Assembly: GCA_031763025.1 (NCBI GenBank)
Contig: JASSKH010000006.1
Coordinates: forward strand, 9,173,691 to 9,237,690
Direction of reading: 5' to 3'
From: Macrocystis pyrifera
Taxonomy: Eukaryota > Sar > Phaeophyceae > Laminariales > Laminariaceae
Length of the DNA: 64,000 nucleotides
Below the pieces are notes generated by a model that was not told where the DNA came from, searched no databases, and saw nothing but the letters and a program-made list of their open reading frames with translations. The position numbers and the translations under genes are program-made. The stretch's first letter is position 1. Each line of letters opens with the position of its first letter. Of the stretch, positions 34,117-44,561 are shown in pieces.

Positions 34117-35336
34117 TTGGACGTGAAAACTGCTTTCCTATATGCGGACATTGAGGAGGAAGTGTTGGTAGCACAGCCGCCTGGTTGTGAGACCAAGGAC
34201 AAGGATGGAGACCCTCTGGTCCTGAGGCTGGAGGAAAGCCTCTACGGGCTAGCTTAGAGCACCGGGAATTGGTTCCACACAATTGATCCCGTCCTTAAGG
34301 TCATCCCGTCTCATCCCGCTGAAGTCCGATACCTGCATCTATATGTACCAGCATAAGGGTGTCACCATCATCTTCACCTTGTACGTGGACGATCTACTAG
34401 TGATTGGTGGCAACATCAAAGTGATCGAGGAGATCAAGGCACAGCTAATGGGCAGGTTCAAGATGACCCACATGGGCGATGTGTCGCGTGTACTTGGGCT
34501 GCAGGTCACCGGCAACCATGCGGAGAAGACGCTCAAAATTGACCAGGAGGACTACACCAAGTCCGCGCTGGAGCGGTTCGGCTTCGCAAACTACAAGCCT
34601 ACGCTAACCCCCGGTCACGGAACTGAGCTCTCCACCAATCAGCCGGAGGAGACACTGCTGAACGCCGACGAGAAGCAGAGGACCAAGCGATCGCAGGCAC
34701 GGTTATGTACCTGGCCTCTGGTCTCAGGTATAACATAATGTACAGCTCGAGTCAGCTCTCTCGTGCTATGTCAAATCCGTCGAAAATGCAAATGGTGGCG
34801 GCCAAGCACATTCTGCGGTACCTGGCGGGGTCCACCAACTTCAGAATAGTGTACAAGGGGGGAGGCTTTGAGCTCACGGCTTTCTCGCACTCAAACTGGG
34901 CTAACAACCCAGACAACGGCAATTCAACGTCGTGCTACATCATGATGTTGGCCAGGGCTCCCATCAGCTTCAAGTCTGGTCGTTAAAGCCTAAATGCCAT
35001 GTCCACGATGCAAGCTGAGCTGGTTGCATCGGCACTCGCGATATAGGAAGCCGTGTTCTGCATGAACATAGTGACGGAGCTAGAGTTTGGGAGCAGTTCG
35101 TTCAATTGCTGCTTCACTGCGACAACACTGCAACTCTGCATGCGCTCGGGAACCGTTCGTTCAGTTCTGGCACCAAGCACATTGCACTATGTTTCTTCTA
35201 CATCCGCGAGCTGGTCACCGACGGGACAATTTCGACTCACTACATCTCCACCAAAGACAACCCCGCCGACATCGGGACCAAGCAATTTGCCGGGCCACGC
35301 TTCCAGCAGCTACTAGACATCATCAGCGACGTCTGA
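34117..35336 (+). pseudogene. Ty1/copia pol: rest of RT and RNase H, broken
   Basis: Directly after the TAG the same frame reads LDVKTAFLYADIEEEVLVAQ and SLYGLA before another TAG (34255-34257). A shifted frame from 34283 carries the RT active site YVDD in TLYVDDLLVIGG (about 34380-34415). RNase H follows in another frame: SHSNWANN, then a stop at 34984-34986, TMQAELVASALAI, a stop at 35041-35045, and finally HCDNTATLHALGNRSFS and DNPADIGTKQFAGPRF, ending TGA near 35334. At least four stops and three shifts make it non-functional. The YVDD, the Asp/Glu residues of RNase H and the typical copia ending are all still readable. Confidence 0.88.
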
Positions 35337-35737
35337 CGTCAACGTCGTCGTCAAAACCTTGTATTATATGTTTGTGTCATCAACATTGTGTTTAGTGTTT
35401 GTGTGTTTGTTTGTGAATCTGTTATTTGTGTGAATCAGCTTGCTATTTCAATAGTCAACATTCGGCCTCGCACCATAACTGGTTGAACGAGCCATGTAGG
35501 ATTGAAGGTTATGGTAAAATAGGTTTGTGCAGGATACGATACCAGTACTTTTGCAAGCACATGAATGTACGCACAAAGGGCACGAAAACATTGTTATGGT
35601 TTCTACTGGCTAACGCATCGAATGAACTGCTTGCTTGCATTGAATGAAGTTGTTTCTTTACTACTTCTATTATCACTGACTTGATGTGTTTTCTTGACTT
35701 CATTGTTTTCATCATCGAATTAAAAACTGAGGGGAAG
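35337..35737 (+). other. Copia 3' untranslated region and polypurine tract
   Basis: About 400 bp without a coding frame separate pol from the 3' LTR. The last bases, aaactgaggggaag (35724-35737), are a classic copia polypurine tract lying flush against the LTR start tgttatgg. Confidence 0.8.
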
Positions 35738-36174
35738 TGTTATGGAAATGTTAGCACATGACCATGTATGAGTCAATGTTCAAGTAGCACTGCTCTTGTA
35801 TCGTAGATCATAGTCTATGTACCGTTTCGGCATGCAACGTATATTATGCGGAGGAATAGCAACCGTATCGTCTCTGCTCGTAGGACCGAGTATCTCACTC
35901 TCTGATGTGATCTCTACCCCGGATCGTTATGGTATCCTAGCTTCCCGCTCATCTCTGGAAGCTGCCGTCATCTTGACTCCTGCATTCTCTGTGAAGTACA
36001 TCTGTGTGTTTTCATCATCTAAGCGCCAGTGTTTACGTGTTATCACGTCTTCTTCTCTCTACCGCACGGAAGTATCCTACTCCCCGGGCCGCCGCTTGCC
36101 CGGTGTAATCTCTCGGCTAACACCGAACGCACAGCCTCTACCTACCATGTCAGGGTACAACGCATTTACCCATA
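35738..36174 (+). repeat. 3' LTR of the Ty1/copia element
   Basis: The LTR is about 437 bp; see 29314-29744. Its end is blurred. Beyond it atctcctaatgatgg resumes the arm A sequence, which in arm B reads (complement) ctcttccaatgacgg. The first five bases (atctc against ctctt at 29309-29313) are a likely but mutated target duplication. Confidence 0.8.
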
Positions 36175-36179
36175 TTTAT

Positions 36180-37720
36180 CTCCTAATGATGGATGCACGT
36201 ACCGTGTGGGCATCCAGACGCCTCCAACTCTCTTACTCTCGTAGAAACGCCAAGCTCTTGTGTCGCCTATGCCAGCTGCCGCGGATACATAAGTCCTCCC
36301 GTCAGCGTGCCCTTCTTCTTCCCCGACGGACCTCCTCTTCCCTCTCCACTCCTCTTCTTCGACCCCCCCATCACTGATTGCAATACCACCTGTTGCTACA
36401 CCCCTCTGATTCGATCAGTTGCAGAGTGAGTCCTCGGAACGTTGGTCTGCGGCAATTCTGCAACGCTCTGACCCAGGATGGGCGGACCATTCGGAAAAGA
36501 CGACTGTATGGCGGCCGCTACGTCTCCGACCCGTTTTGACACGTCTACGAAATCCTCATCAATCGACGCGGTGATCGCGTCAGATATATGGAGCCCGAAT
36601 TTCCCTGCGAGGACGTCCTGGTACGCGAACTACAATTGTCGAAGCTCATGCAGTTCCCGAAGAAAACCCCCCGCTCAAGCGTAATCCCCCAAACCAACCT
36701 CGAAACCCCTCGTCAACGCTGCGAAACGGTCTTGAACAGTCACCTTAAACTCCCGACAGAATCGCTTTGTCCACCGATACCACCCAGACCCCTTTCTTCG
36801 GCGCGAACTGATCGATGCGGACTCCGGAGCGCGTTGTTAGCGTCTTCAATACAGCGTCGTTCACTACCAGATCTTCCCCGAGCATTTCTTGAATACTCTC
36901 CTTGGTGAACGACTGCACTACTGCTGCCATCGCATAAAATCGTTTGGTGCTGTCCTTGCTCCATGCTGTTACTCGTCGCTTCGTTGCCTCCTTTTCTTCT
37001 ATTGCCTCATTGGGATTCGACACGACACCCACCCCATCGTCCTGAGATCCCCCTCCCCGCACCAAATGAGCTCCCTCCCCAACTCCCGGTTGATTCTGTT
37101 GCAAGGCGTTTACTTGCTCAACCAACCCTTGAATCATTGGAAGAGCAACCGCGAGCTGTACGATAAAGGTAGTTATGCGGAAGGGGTGTTTAGTGGATCT
37201 GATCTGCCGCTGGTATCGGTATCCCAACACCCTCTCCGGCGACCCCCCCCCCCCTGCTGACCCCCAATGCCACCATGACCAGCCCCTGCACCCTCTCCAA
37301 TATCTATATTCTCCCCATCCCCGTCGACCTCACCTCCAGCATGCGCCATGGCCTCACCAGCCGCAGCCGCAGCAGGGGCAGCAGCGTTCAACGCTCCCGC
37401 TTTGGCATCTCACTCGGCTGCCGCAGCGGCATTCTCCGCGTCTACTTCGGCAGCTACGATCGCTTCATCATTCCCCGCGGCGGCCGCAGCCGCTACATCA
37501 ACAACACCTGCCGCACCTTCACTCGCCCCCAAGGTTGCCCGACCCCCTTTCCCGTGCCGCGCCGCCAACGACTGCGCTGCCACCTAAAGGATGTGCTTTC
37601 TTCGAAGCTTCGGAAGCAGCTGCTGGTGCTTTGTGAGCGCTCGCGTAGTGACTCATTCCTCTCTCAACTCCCCCACTTTCGAAGGATAACAAACCCCCGC
37701 TGCTCGTACACCCCCACGAG
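36180..37720 (-). pseudogene. DIRS-type Gag-like gene, arm A copy
   Basis: Coding pieces read on the minus strand from about 37650 down. They start MSHYASAHKAPAAASEASKK, pass an Ala/Gly-rich low-complexity part with several stops, and give one long open piece at 36745-37230 with IQGLVEQVNALQQNQPG, then TAWSKDSTKRFYAMAAVVQS and EMLGEDLVVNDAVLKTL. The gene continues beyond the copia insertion at 28861-29313: a Cys/His segment CPLGQSCRFRHDIQ (about 29313-29268), then a Gly/Glu-rich stretch and the ending KSVSLKDVLG (stop at 28861). The Cys-rich segment resembles the CCCH knuckle of DIRS-like Gag proteins; the identification rests on that and on DIRS-like YR fragments nearby, so it is moderate. 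Stops, shifts and the 6.9 kb insertion make it dead. Confidence 0.62.
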
Positions 37721-37924
37721 TAGAGTACAACGGTAGATAGTCTTCATCCTCACTGGTCTTTTTCCTCACTGTGTCAACCCTTCCCAGGTTGTCTCCCTAG
37801 TTCAACCAACTGCACTCGTCATGAGCTATATGCACTTCTTGCCCATCCCCTCTAAGCATGCCAACGATTCATTACCTCTCCACAAACCCCAAATTTACTC
37901 CGTTCAATCTTCTACCTCTTTTTG

Positions 37925-39100
37925 TTGGTAGAGCCGAATTTGGCACACGAAATTGGAAACAGCCGGTCCCCTCCACTCGGTCATCCGATTATTACCCTGC
38001 CAGCATGCACCACAACAGCAGCAGCATTGGTGGCCGCCACGACTTGGTTGAATGAGTACGGCAGACGGGTGTTGCCTTGGCCGGGGAGAGGTGGATGCCC
38101 GGGATGCCGCGGTTCAGTGGCACCAGCACAGCATCCAGTGCTCTGACTGGGCGTCTTTCTGCCGGAGTTGCCTCAAACCCATGTCCCCAGCACGGCACGC
38201 CCCACCGTAACCGGAAACAAGCACGTAGCGCCAACTGGACCTATAGGGTTTGGCGGACACGTCTCAGCACGAGCACGAGACGCGTCCGAGCTGCGCCTTC
38301 GTCTATGCCATGAGCCAAGTCCATAACACTGGATTTTACAACTTGAGAAAATGACAAGTAGTTGAGAGATAAACGTCTAAGACCTATGCCAATGTCAACG
38401 CGAAGTCTAAAATAATTATTTCAAAAATATTGCTTTGAAAAAACAGTCGAGAATATCCTCGTACCGCCGCCGTGGGAAAAAAAAACAAAAAAATGTTTGA
38501 TTTTTTCCTCTTTTATTTTATAAATTTTGAAATACGTTAGCTGTGAGTTCGACTGATTAAATAGTTGGCACTCAACTTTGCGAGCTGCGTCATACGTCCC
38601 GTCTATATTCCATTTTTACCGAATTTTGCAAGTATTGTGATAAACCGAACGCGCGTATTCTATATGTAATTCCTTGTCAAAGATATAAGCCAGCAGCTCC
38701 CCTGGATGCTGCCCGGGTCAACAGGACAATTTGAAATAATCATTCTGCGCACTGATACTCTAAAACTCGAACGAGGGATAATGATACGATGTTGCAACAT
38801 GTTGAAACCTTTTCATTTCACAAATATTTTATAAATTTTGAAATACGTCTATTCATTTATTTCTAACGGCTGCAGGCGGCGCAATTAGTTTTCTCTCGTT
38901 GCAAACTGTCAACACGCTGATAAAAATGAGCTCGTGCGACAATAGATGCTTGATCTCGATATAGACTCAGCCTACGGCCAACCCGCTTGGTATCGGGCAA
39001 GGCCAACGAGTGTAATTGACGGCATCGAAGATAGAAAGTGAATTCATGCTCTAGCAGGCGAGACCTTGCCGGCGGCGTCCTGCGGTATCCCCCCAAACCT
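37925..39100. other. Spacer between the two arms
   Basis: This 1.2 kb matches neither arm. It is G/C-moderate to 38330 and then A/T-rich. The phrase tttataaattttgaaatacgt occurs twice (38518-38538 and 38829-38849), about 310 bp apart. No gene is evident; a minus frame at 38863-39096 has no domain. Confidence 0.5.
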
Positions 39101-39389
39101 GAAAAAAAAGAAGTAGAAGATTGAACGGAGGAAATCTGGGGTTTGTGGAGAGGTTTTGAATCGTTGGCATGCTTGGACAGAGGGGATGGGCAAGAGGTTC
39201 ATACAGTTCAAGACGAGTGCAGTTGGTTGAACTAGGGAGACAGCCTGGGAAAGGTTGACACAGTGAGAAAGAAGACCAGCGAAGAAGAAAACCAGTGAGG
39301 AAGAAGACTATCTACCGTAGTACTCTACTCGTGGGGGTGTACGAGCAGCGGGGGTTTGTTATCCTTAGAAGGGGAGTTGAGATAAGAAT

Positions 39390-41312
39390 GAGTCACCACG
39401 CGAGCGCGCAAGAAACGACAGCAGCTGCTGCCGAAGCTTGGAAGAAAGCACATCCTGTAGGTGGCAACGCAGTCGTTAGCGGCGCGGCACGGCAAGGGGG
39501 GTTGGGCGAAGTAGGGGCCAGTGCAGGTGCTGCAGGTGCTGTTGATGTAGCGGCTGCGGCCGCCGCGGGGAATGATGGTGCGATCGTAGCTGCCGAAGTA
39601 GACGGGGAGAATGCTACTACGGCAGCCGAGTGAGATGCCAATGCAAGAGCGGTGAACGCTGCTGCCCTTGCTGCGGCTGCGGCTGGTGAGGACGTGGCGC
39701 ATGCTGGAGGTGAGGTCGACGGGGATGGGGAGAATATAGGTATTGGAGAAGGTGCAGGGGCTGGTCATGGTGGCATTGGGGGCTAGCAGGGGGGGGGTCG
39801 CCGGAGAGGGTGTTGGGATACCGATACCAGCGGCAGATCAGATCCACAAAATTCCCTCCGCATAAATACATTTATCGTACAGCTTGCGGTTGCTCTTCCA
39901 ATGATTCAAGGGTTGGCTGAGCAAGTCGACGCCTTGCAACAGAATCAACCGGGAGTTGGACAGGGGAGCTCATTTAATGGAGGGAGAGATATCTCAGGAC
40001 GATGGGGTGCGTGTGATGTCGAATCCCAATGAGGAAATAGAAGAAAAGGAGGCAGCGAAGCGACGAATAACAGCATGGAGCAAGGACAGCACCAAACGAT
40101 TTTATGCGATGGCAGCAGTGGTGCAGTCGTTCACCAAGGGGAGTATTCAAGAAATGCTCGGGGAAGATCTGGTAGTGAACGACGCTGTGTTGAAGACGCT
40201 AACAACGTGCTCCGGACTCCGCATCGGTCAGTTCGCGTCGAAGAAAGGGGTCTGGGTGAGATGGTGGATAAATCGATTCTGTCGGGAGTTTAAGGTGACT
40301 GTTAAAGGCCGTTTCGCAGCATTGATGAGGGGTTTCGTGGTTGGTTTGGGGGAATACGCTCGAGCGGGGGGTTTTCTTTAGGAACTGCACGAGGTTCGAC
40401 AATTGTTGTTCGCGTACGCAGCGAGATACCAGGATGTCCTCGCAGGAGAATTCGGGCTCCATATATCTGATGCGATCACCGCGTCGATTGATGAGGATTT
40501 CGTGGACGTGTCAAAAGGGGTCGGAGATGTAGCGGCCGCCATACAGTCGTCTTTTCCGAATGGTCCGCCCATCTCGGGTCAGAGTGCTTCAGAATTGCCG
40601 CCGCCTAAAGTTCTGAGGACTCGCTCAGCAACTGATCGAATTAGAGGGGTGTAGCAACAGGTGGTATCGCAATCAGTGATGGGGGGGTCGAAGACGAGGA
40701 GTGGAGAGGGAGGAGGAGGTCCGTCGGGGAAGAAGGGCACGCCGACGGGAGGAGTTACGTATCCGCGGCAGCTGGCATAGGCGACACAAGCGCTTGGCGC
40801 TTCTACGAGAGTAAGAGAGTTGGAGGCGTCTGGATGCCCACGCGGTACGTGAATCCGTCATTGGAAGAGTGAGGGATGTCCGCTGGGGCATTTGTGTCGT
40901 TTTAGGCACGATGTTCAGTCCAGGAACAGCAGTGCCGGCGGGAGGGGAGCGGCATCGGGCGGTTTCAGTTCGGGGGGGGGGTTCGGACGAGGTGGAGGAG
41001 GAACTGTGGAGGAGGAGGGAGTGGGGGGGGCGGGAGGGGGGGGGGGCGTCAGGGGGTTATTTCGGTTCGTCTCCAATATCTGTGGGTAGAGGTGGTTTTT
41101 ATTGGCCGGGGGTAGGGTGGGAATTTGCGAGGATGAGGACACGGGCTCCGTTCTTTCACGGAGCCAACAACGAAACGATCAGGAGGAGATGTACTGCAGG
41201 GGGGGGAGATGGGGACCAGCGTCGTAGACCACTAACTTCGACGGGTCGTCTATGTCGTTAGAACACCAGGGTATGCCTCTTCCAAAGTCGGTTTCGTTCT
41301 AAGGATGTGCTT
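39390..41312 (+). pseudogene. DIRS-type Gag-like gene, arm B copy
   Basis: The gene starts near ATG 39388 (MSHHASAQETTAAAAEAWKK) and goes through an Ala-rich part to a TGA near 39631. The same frame continues as an Ala/Gly-rich stretch to a TAG near 39784; then come TAWSKDSTKRFYAMAAVVQS (40069-40128), a stretch at 40381-40654 with ARYQDVLAGEFGLHISDAIT, a Gly/Ser-rich part with stops, the knuckle-like CPLGHLCRFRHDVQ (about 40878-40920), a Gly/Glu-rich region with long G runs, and the ending MPLPKSVSF. Compared with arm A most amino acids agree, while stops and shifts are at different places. Both copies thus decayed independently from a once intact gene. A CCCH zinc finger of another family is the main alternative. 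Confidence 0.6.
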
Positions 41313-41574
41313 GGGTGAGTGGCATAATAGGGTGACACGAATAATATGTATTTATGACGTCCTGGGAGGTTGAACGGTGATTCAGAGGAAAAAATAACTT
41401 GGTCTGTTTTATTTATTTAATTTTTTTAAATTCTGTACGGTGAAATATATTTTTGATTATATTTTTATTTTCTGTGAGGTTTTCCATTTAGGTTGAACAC
41501 GGACTTTTTTGTGGTTGATTATTACTTCATGAAGGGATGGGGGGACGGGGCATACTATCAATAGTAATTGTTTA

Positions 41575-41687
41575 CTATCACGGGGGTCCATAGTTAATAG
41601 GACCCATGGCATATACATAAAAACCTAAATATTTTCCTTTTTTTACTAACAATATTTGGTCCTACTTACTATGGTCCCCCCGTAATA
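41575..41687 (-). mobile_element. MITE family M, copy 3 (in arm B)
   Basis: The ends are tatcacgggggtccatag and ctatggtccccccgtaata. It is preceded by agtaattgttta, which in arm A lies on the opposite side of the MITE. Inside it keeps the family signature actaacaatatttggtcct. Confidence 0.85.
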
Positions 41688-41871
41688 AGAATATTACGAG
41701 GTTTGCCAGGACTGGTGAACGTGTCTTTGTGGGTAGCAGAAAAATAATGAGCCGGGAGGACTATAATATGGCACTGCGACAAAAGGTAAAACATTCTTGT
41801 TGATTACGACGCTTTCCTAGTGGTCAATACCCGATAATATAAGGGGTACCGAGCGAGATAGATTACGACTT

Positions 41872-42438
41872 TTGAGTACGACGATGTCTATTGGCCAAGA
41901 GGCCAAAATCACCCCGAAATCACCCCGAGGCTCGAATTCCTCTCACTGGACTGTCAAGGTTCGTGTACGAGCAGCACCTTTCTCGCGGCGCAAACACATC
42001 ATCAGCAGCAGAGCAGTAGCAGCACAGCAGCAGCAGCAGCAGACCAGGCAGTCAGAGCTCTCCGTGTCAGGCTCCAGACGCCGAAGAGGACGAGCAGTGC
42101 CAGGACGAGTACCAACAGCCTCCAGCAGCAGGACCCGCAAAGCAGTCGACTTCAACGGGAAGGCCGTTCTGCTACTACTGTGTAGACAGAGGGACCAGTG
42201 CCAGCACAATCGACAGCAAGCAGCAGCAGTAGCAGCAGCAGCAACAACCACCATATCAGCAGCAGCAACAGCAGCCGCAACAGCAGCAGCAACAGCAGCC
42301 GACCAGGCAGCAGCAGGAAGCAGCCGACCAGGCAGCTGCGGGAAGAAGCCGACCAGGGAGCTCGAGCTCTCCTACGAGCCCAGGCTCAGGACGTACGGGG
42401 GCAACGGCTTGAAGCCGCCCTTTCTGTTGTACTCACAG
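41872..42438 (+). CDS. Possible first exon of a CAG-rich gene
   Basis: An open frame from ATG 41872 runs 189 codons to a plausible splice donor (actcacag|gtgaac, exon end 42438). It has Gln, Ala and Ser runs from CAG repeats (residues about 52-57 and 118-150). The next exon, starting 42594 after a strong pyrimidine-rich acceptor (ttttttctacag), is in phase. A second frame over the same stretch (42198-42572) has a more ordinary, coiled-coil-like composition (LREEADQGARALLRAQAQ), so the true frame is uncertain. I recognise no family. Confidence 0.35.
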
Positions 42439-42593
42439 GTGAACTGCAGGTTGTATTATTCTGTTTTTATGTTACACGCTTGTTGATCCCGAGCACAGCT
42501 AAACAACTACCAACTGGGCAGTGTTATCACGGTGGTCAAGAGCAGACCTGCCTGTTTCGTCAGAACGAGTGACGCAGTTTGTTTTTTCTACAG

Positions 42594-42960
42594 GACTCGA
42601 CATCGCCTCGACCGGTAGTCCGTCGTCCGTCTCGCTTGTTGAACTCATCCCCAGATGACTCCTGTGCTGACCGCCCTATGCGTCAGGAGGCAACGAAGAT
42701 CAGCTCGTACATCGAGAACGAGCTGACCGCCGGGATCCCTGCCCTTCTTCTCCAAAAGCTGGAGATGGAGTCCCTGCCGAGTATCGTGTTCGATCCCACC
42801 ACCGCCGCCGCTGCTGCCCATGTCCTTCGTAAGAGCGACCAGCCGGGTGGACAAGGGGGTTCTTGGTGTAGACGCGAGTGGGAGACGGTCGATTCGGGGG
42901 GCAAAACGTGGCGGCCATCGATGCACTCTCGCATCGCGGCCCGCCCTTCCTCTTCCTCTT
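42594..42960 (+). CDS. Possible second exon of the CAG-rich gene
   Basis: In frame with 41872-42438 across a 155-base intron, this part reads ATKISSYIENELTAGIPALL, then LPSIVFDPTTAAAAAHVL, which looks like real protein. Where it ends is unclear: the frame stays open to 43211, but from about 43100 on the minus strand is occupied by a decayed retroelement, so the exon probably stops earlier. No domain is recognised. Confidence 0.35.
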
Positions 42961-43059
42961 GCAGAGGGTCCCTTCTGGATTCACACATGGAACGTTCCCT
43001 ACTGCTTTTCAGAGAATATCTACTTTGCAATATAAAAGTTCATCTATCAATTTATTTTC

Positions 43060-44440
43060 AACCGTCGACGCTTTGTTTCCACGAGAAAACTACAGATGCG
43101 ACAGATACTCCGCGATCTCTCTCGCTTCCGCCTCCTCTCCCAACTCCATGTCCAAGTATACGCTTCCATGTACAGCAATGTCTCACCGCTGCGTCCACAA
43201 GCGCCATGTAGCTTTAAAAGTAACGTTTGTCCAAGAAGCTACTCCGACCGTGGCCAAAAAGCCGGCAAGACTCCCAAACACGTCGTTCCACCACTCTTCC
43301 CCAACCTTGCCTCCTGCCAATGCACATGCGGGCACAGGGAAGATAATCGCAAATTAACATTGTCGCGAGGCCACATCGAAATGCCATCAGCGAACACATT
43401 TGGACCTCTGGAATATGCGCATCTTGAAAGCACCAACCAGATCACATGTCTATACTCGCCAAAGAGCGCATCCGAAACGCAGCTTTCGGGTCACGTGTGC
43501 TCCCGTACTTATTAACCCATGTCACATACTACAAATGTCACGAATCACAACAATGGGCGTTCCCACAATGTTCGAGTGGTCCGACTGCACCAACATCACA
43601 TACATACGTTGTCATTCCCATCCTCAGCAGTTGCAACAGATTGATTGAAGTCGCGTTATGCTTCGCGCACATTACCCCCACCACGGACCTACTTTGCTCT
43701 TCAGTTGTGGGATTGTATCCACGACGCTCCTGTGTCTGCGATAAAACCTCCAACTGCACTTAGAGTAGCGTCCGATAACCAGTGCCGCTCCGGATCCCAA
43801 TGCGTGTGAGAAAAACATGTGAATATAAAGACACCCCGTCAACCAAATATGGTTCGCGCAGAGCCCATTTCCACCCATCCAAATGCGCGTGAAACTCTTG
43901 GCCTAATAATATAATGATCCCCTTTGACCCCGTAGCCTGATTCGTGTCATCAGTCTCCTGCTGGGCCCTCCAGCCCTATCACCAGCAGCAACCTCCACAC
44001 AAAGAAACCACCTGGCATAATGACCATGGCCATATGACACTATTTCCTTATCAAACTTCACTTCATTTTAGCCGTTGGGGTCTTCTTAGTCGACGGCCAC
44101 TTTCGTAAAATTTTTCAAACATCGCGAGGACACTACCGCGTGCAAAATGGACTGCGTTGGCGACGATTGCGCGTCCCCGCGAATGCATCGTCATTCGTTG
44201 CGTGTCAATGTCAAAGCCTTGAGCCTCTTGCCACACGGCCCCATTTGTATTTTGTTTTTGAGACCAAAAAGACACCGGAGTTTTTCTAGAATCACCAAAT
44301 ATCCTCAAAAGTGATGTGAGATCACACGAAGTGTTCCCACTAAAACAACCGACTCCCGTTTTTACGCTTACACACGAAGAACTGCAGAGAAAACAACGCG
44401 GATTGCGCAGACCCCGCAAGAGATCTGAATTGAGCGGGTG
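43060..44440 (-). pseudogene. Decayed reverse transcriptase, RNase H and start of recombinase (DIRS-like)
   Basis: Reading down the minus strand through several frames, recognisable pieces appear in the right order. QGFDIDTQRMTM (about 44220-44180) is the RT thumb/connection. EFHAHLDGWKWALREPYLVD (about 43895-43836) and PERHWLSDATLSAVGGFI (about 43792-43739) begin RNase H. ATSINLLQLLRMGM, WVNKYGSTRDPKAAFRMRSL (about 43529-43470) and NVFADGISMWPRDNVNLRL (about 43410-43354) complete it, followed by LCPHVHWQEARLG. Past that, FKATWRLWTQR (about 43200) resembles the start of a YR domain. The same ADGIxxW then WQxxxLG order occurs at 2115-2220 next to a recombinase. All parts are cut by stops and shifts. 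The RT palm with its active site is not visible. Confidence 0.55.
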
Positions 44441-44561
44441 GCGGCGCGGGGGGTTGGGGGTAGTCAGTTTCATGCATGCCCGTAGTTGTATGACCATAGA
44501 CCCTCGCATCCCTACAATGCCGGGACGGAGCACGTCAGAGTTTCACCAACAAGGCAGATGT
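44441..44561 (+). repeat. Poly-G-bounded repeat, fragment
   Basis: Only the first ~110 bp of the unit follow a short G-rich stretch: tgcatgcccgtagt, then gaccatagaccctcgcatcc and tgccgggacggagca. It ends within the caggcaga segment. It is more diverged than the full copies, or was truncated at insertion. Confidence 0.75.

Larger units (their letters stand above)
20130..37920 (-). mobile_element. Arm A: Gag-bearing element, split by nested insertions
   Basis: The parts 20130-20470, 28740-29313 and 36180-37920 are collinear with the reverse complement of arm B (39103-41767). Matching landmarks include ccagtcctggcaaacctc (20188-20205), caccgttcaacctcccagga (28800-28819), and the coding phrases STKRFYAMAAVV and KSVSL. 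Between the parts lie a long-TIR element with a gypsy inside it, and a copia element. The similarity stops abruptly near 20130 (after the tatagtcctcc block) and near 37920. Arm and partner therefore look like two copies of one ~2.66 kb element in opposite orientation rather than a longer palindrome. Confidence 0.8.
39103..41767 (+). mobile_element. Arm B: Gag-bearing element, without the large insertions
   Basis: This ~2.66 kb copy is the inverted partner of arm A. It begins gaagtagaagattgaacgga and ends near gggaggactata. It carries the Gag-like pseudogene and a MITE near its 3' end. No RT, RNase H, recombinase or clear terminal repeat is present, so it depends, or depended, on an outside machinery. 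Because it lacks the copia and long-TIR elements it shows the sites before insertion. Confidence 0.78.

Noticed and set aside
29314-36174. A 5-base perfect target duplication for the copia element
   Set aside because: Only ctctt against atctc can be aligned; the ends are too decayed to claim a clean duplication.
20130-41767. A single large palindrome formed by chromosome-level inversion
   Set aside because: Similarity between arms stops at the same element boundaries at both ends, and the spacer and outer flanks are unrelated; two inserted copies explain it better.
41943-42254. Minus frames over the CAG-rich exon
   Set aside because: They give Cys/Ala/Leu runs from CTG codons, with no domain or splice support.
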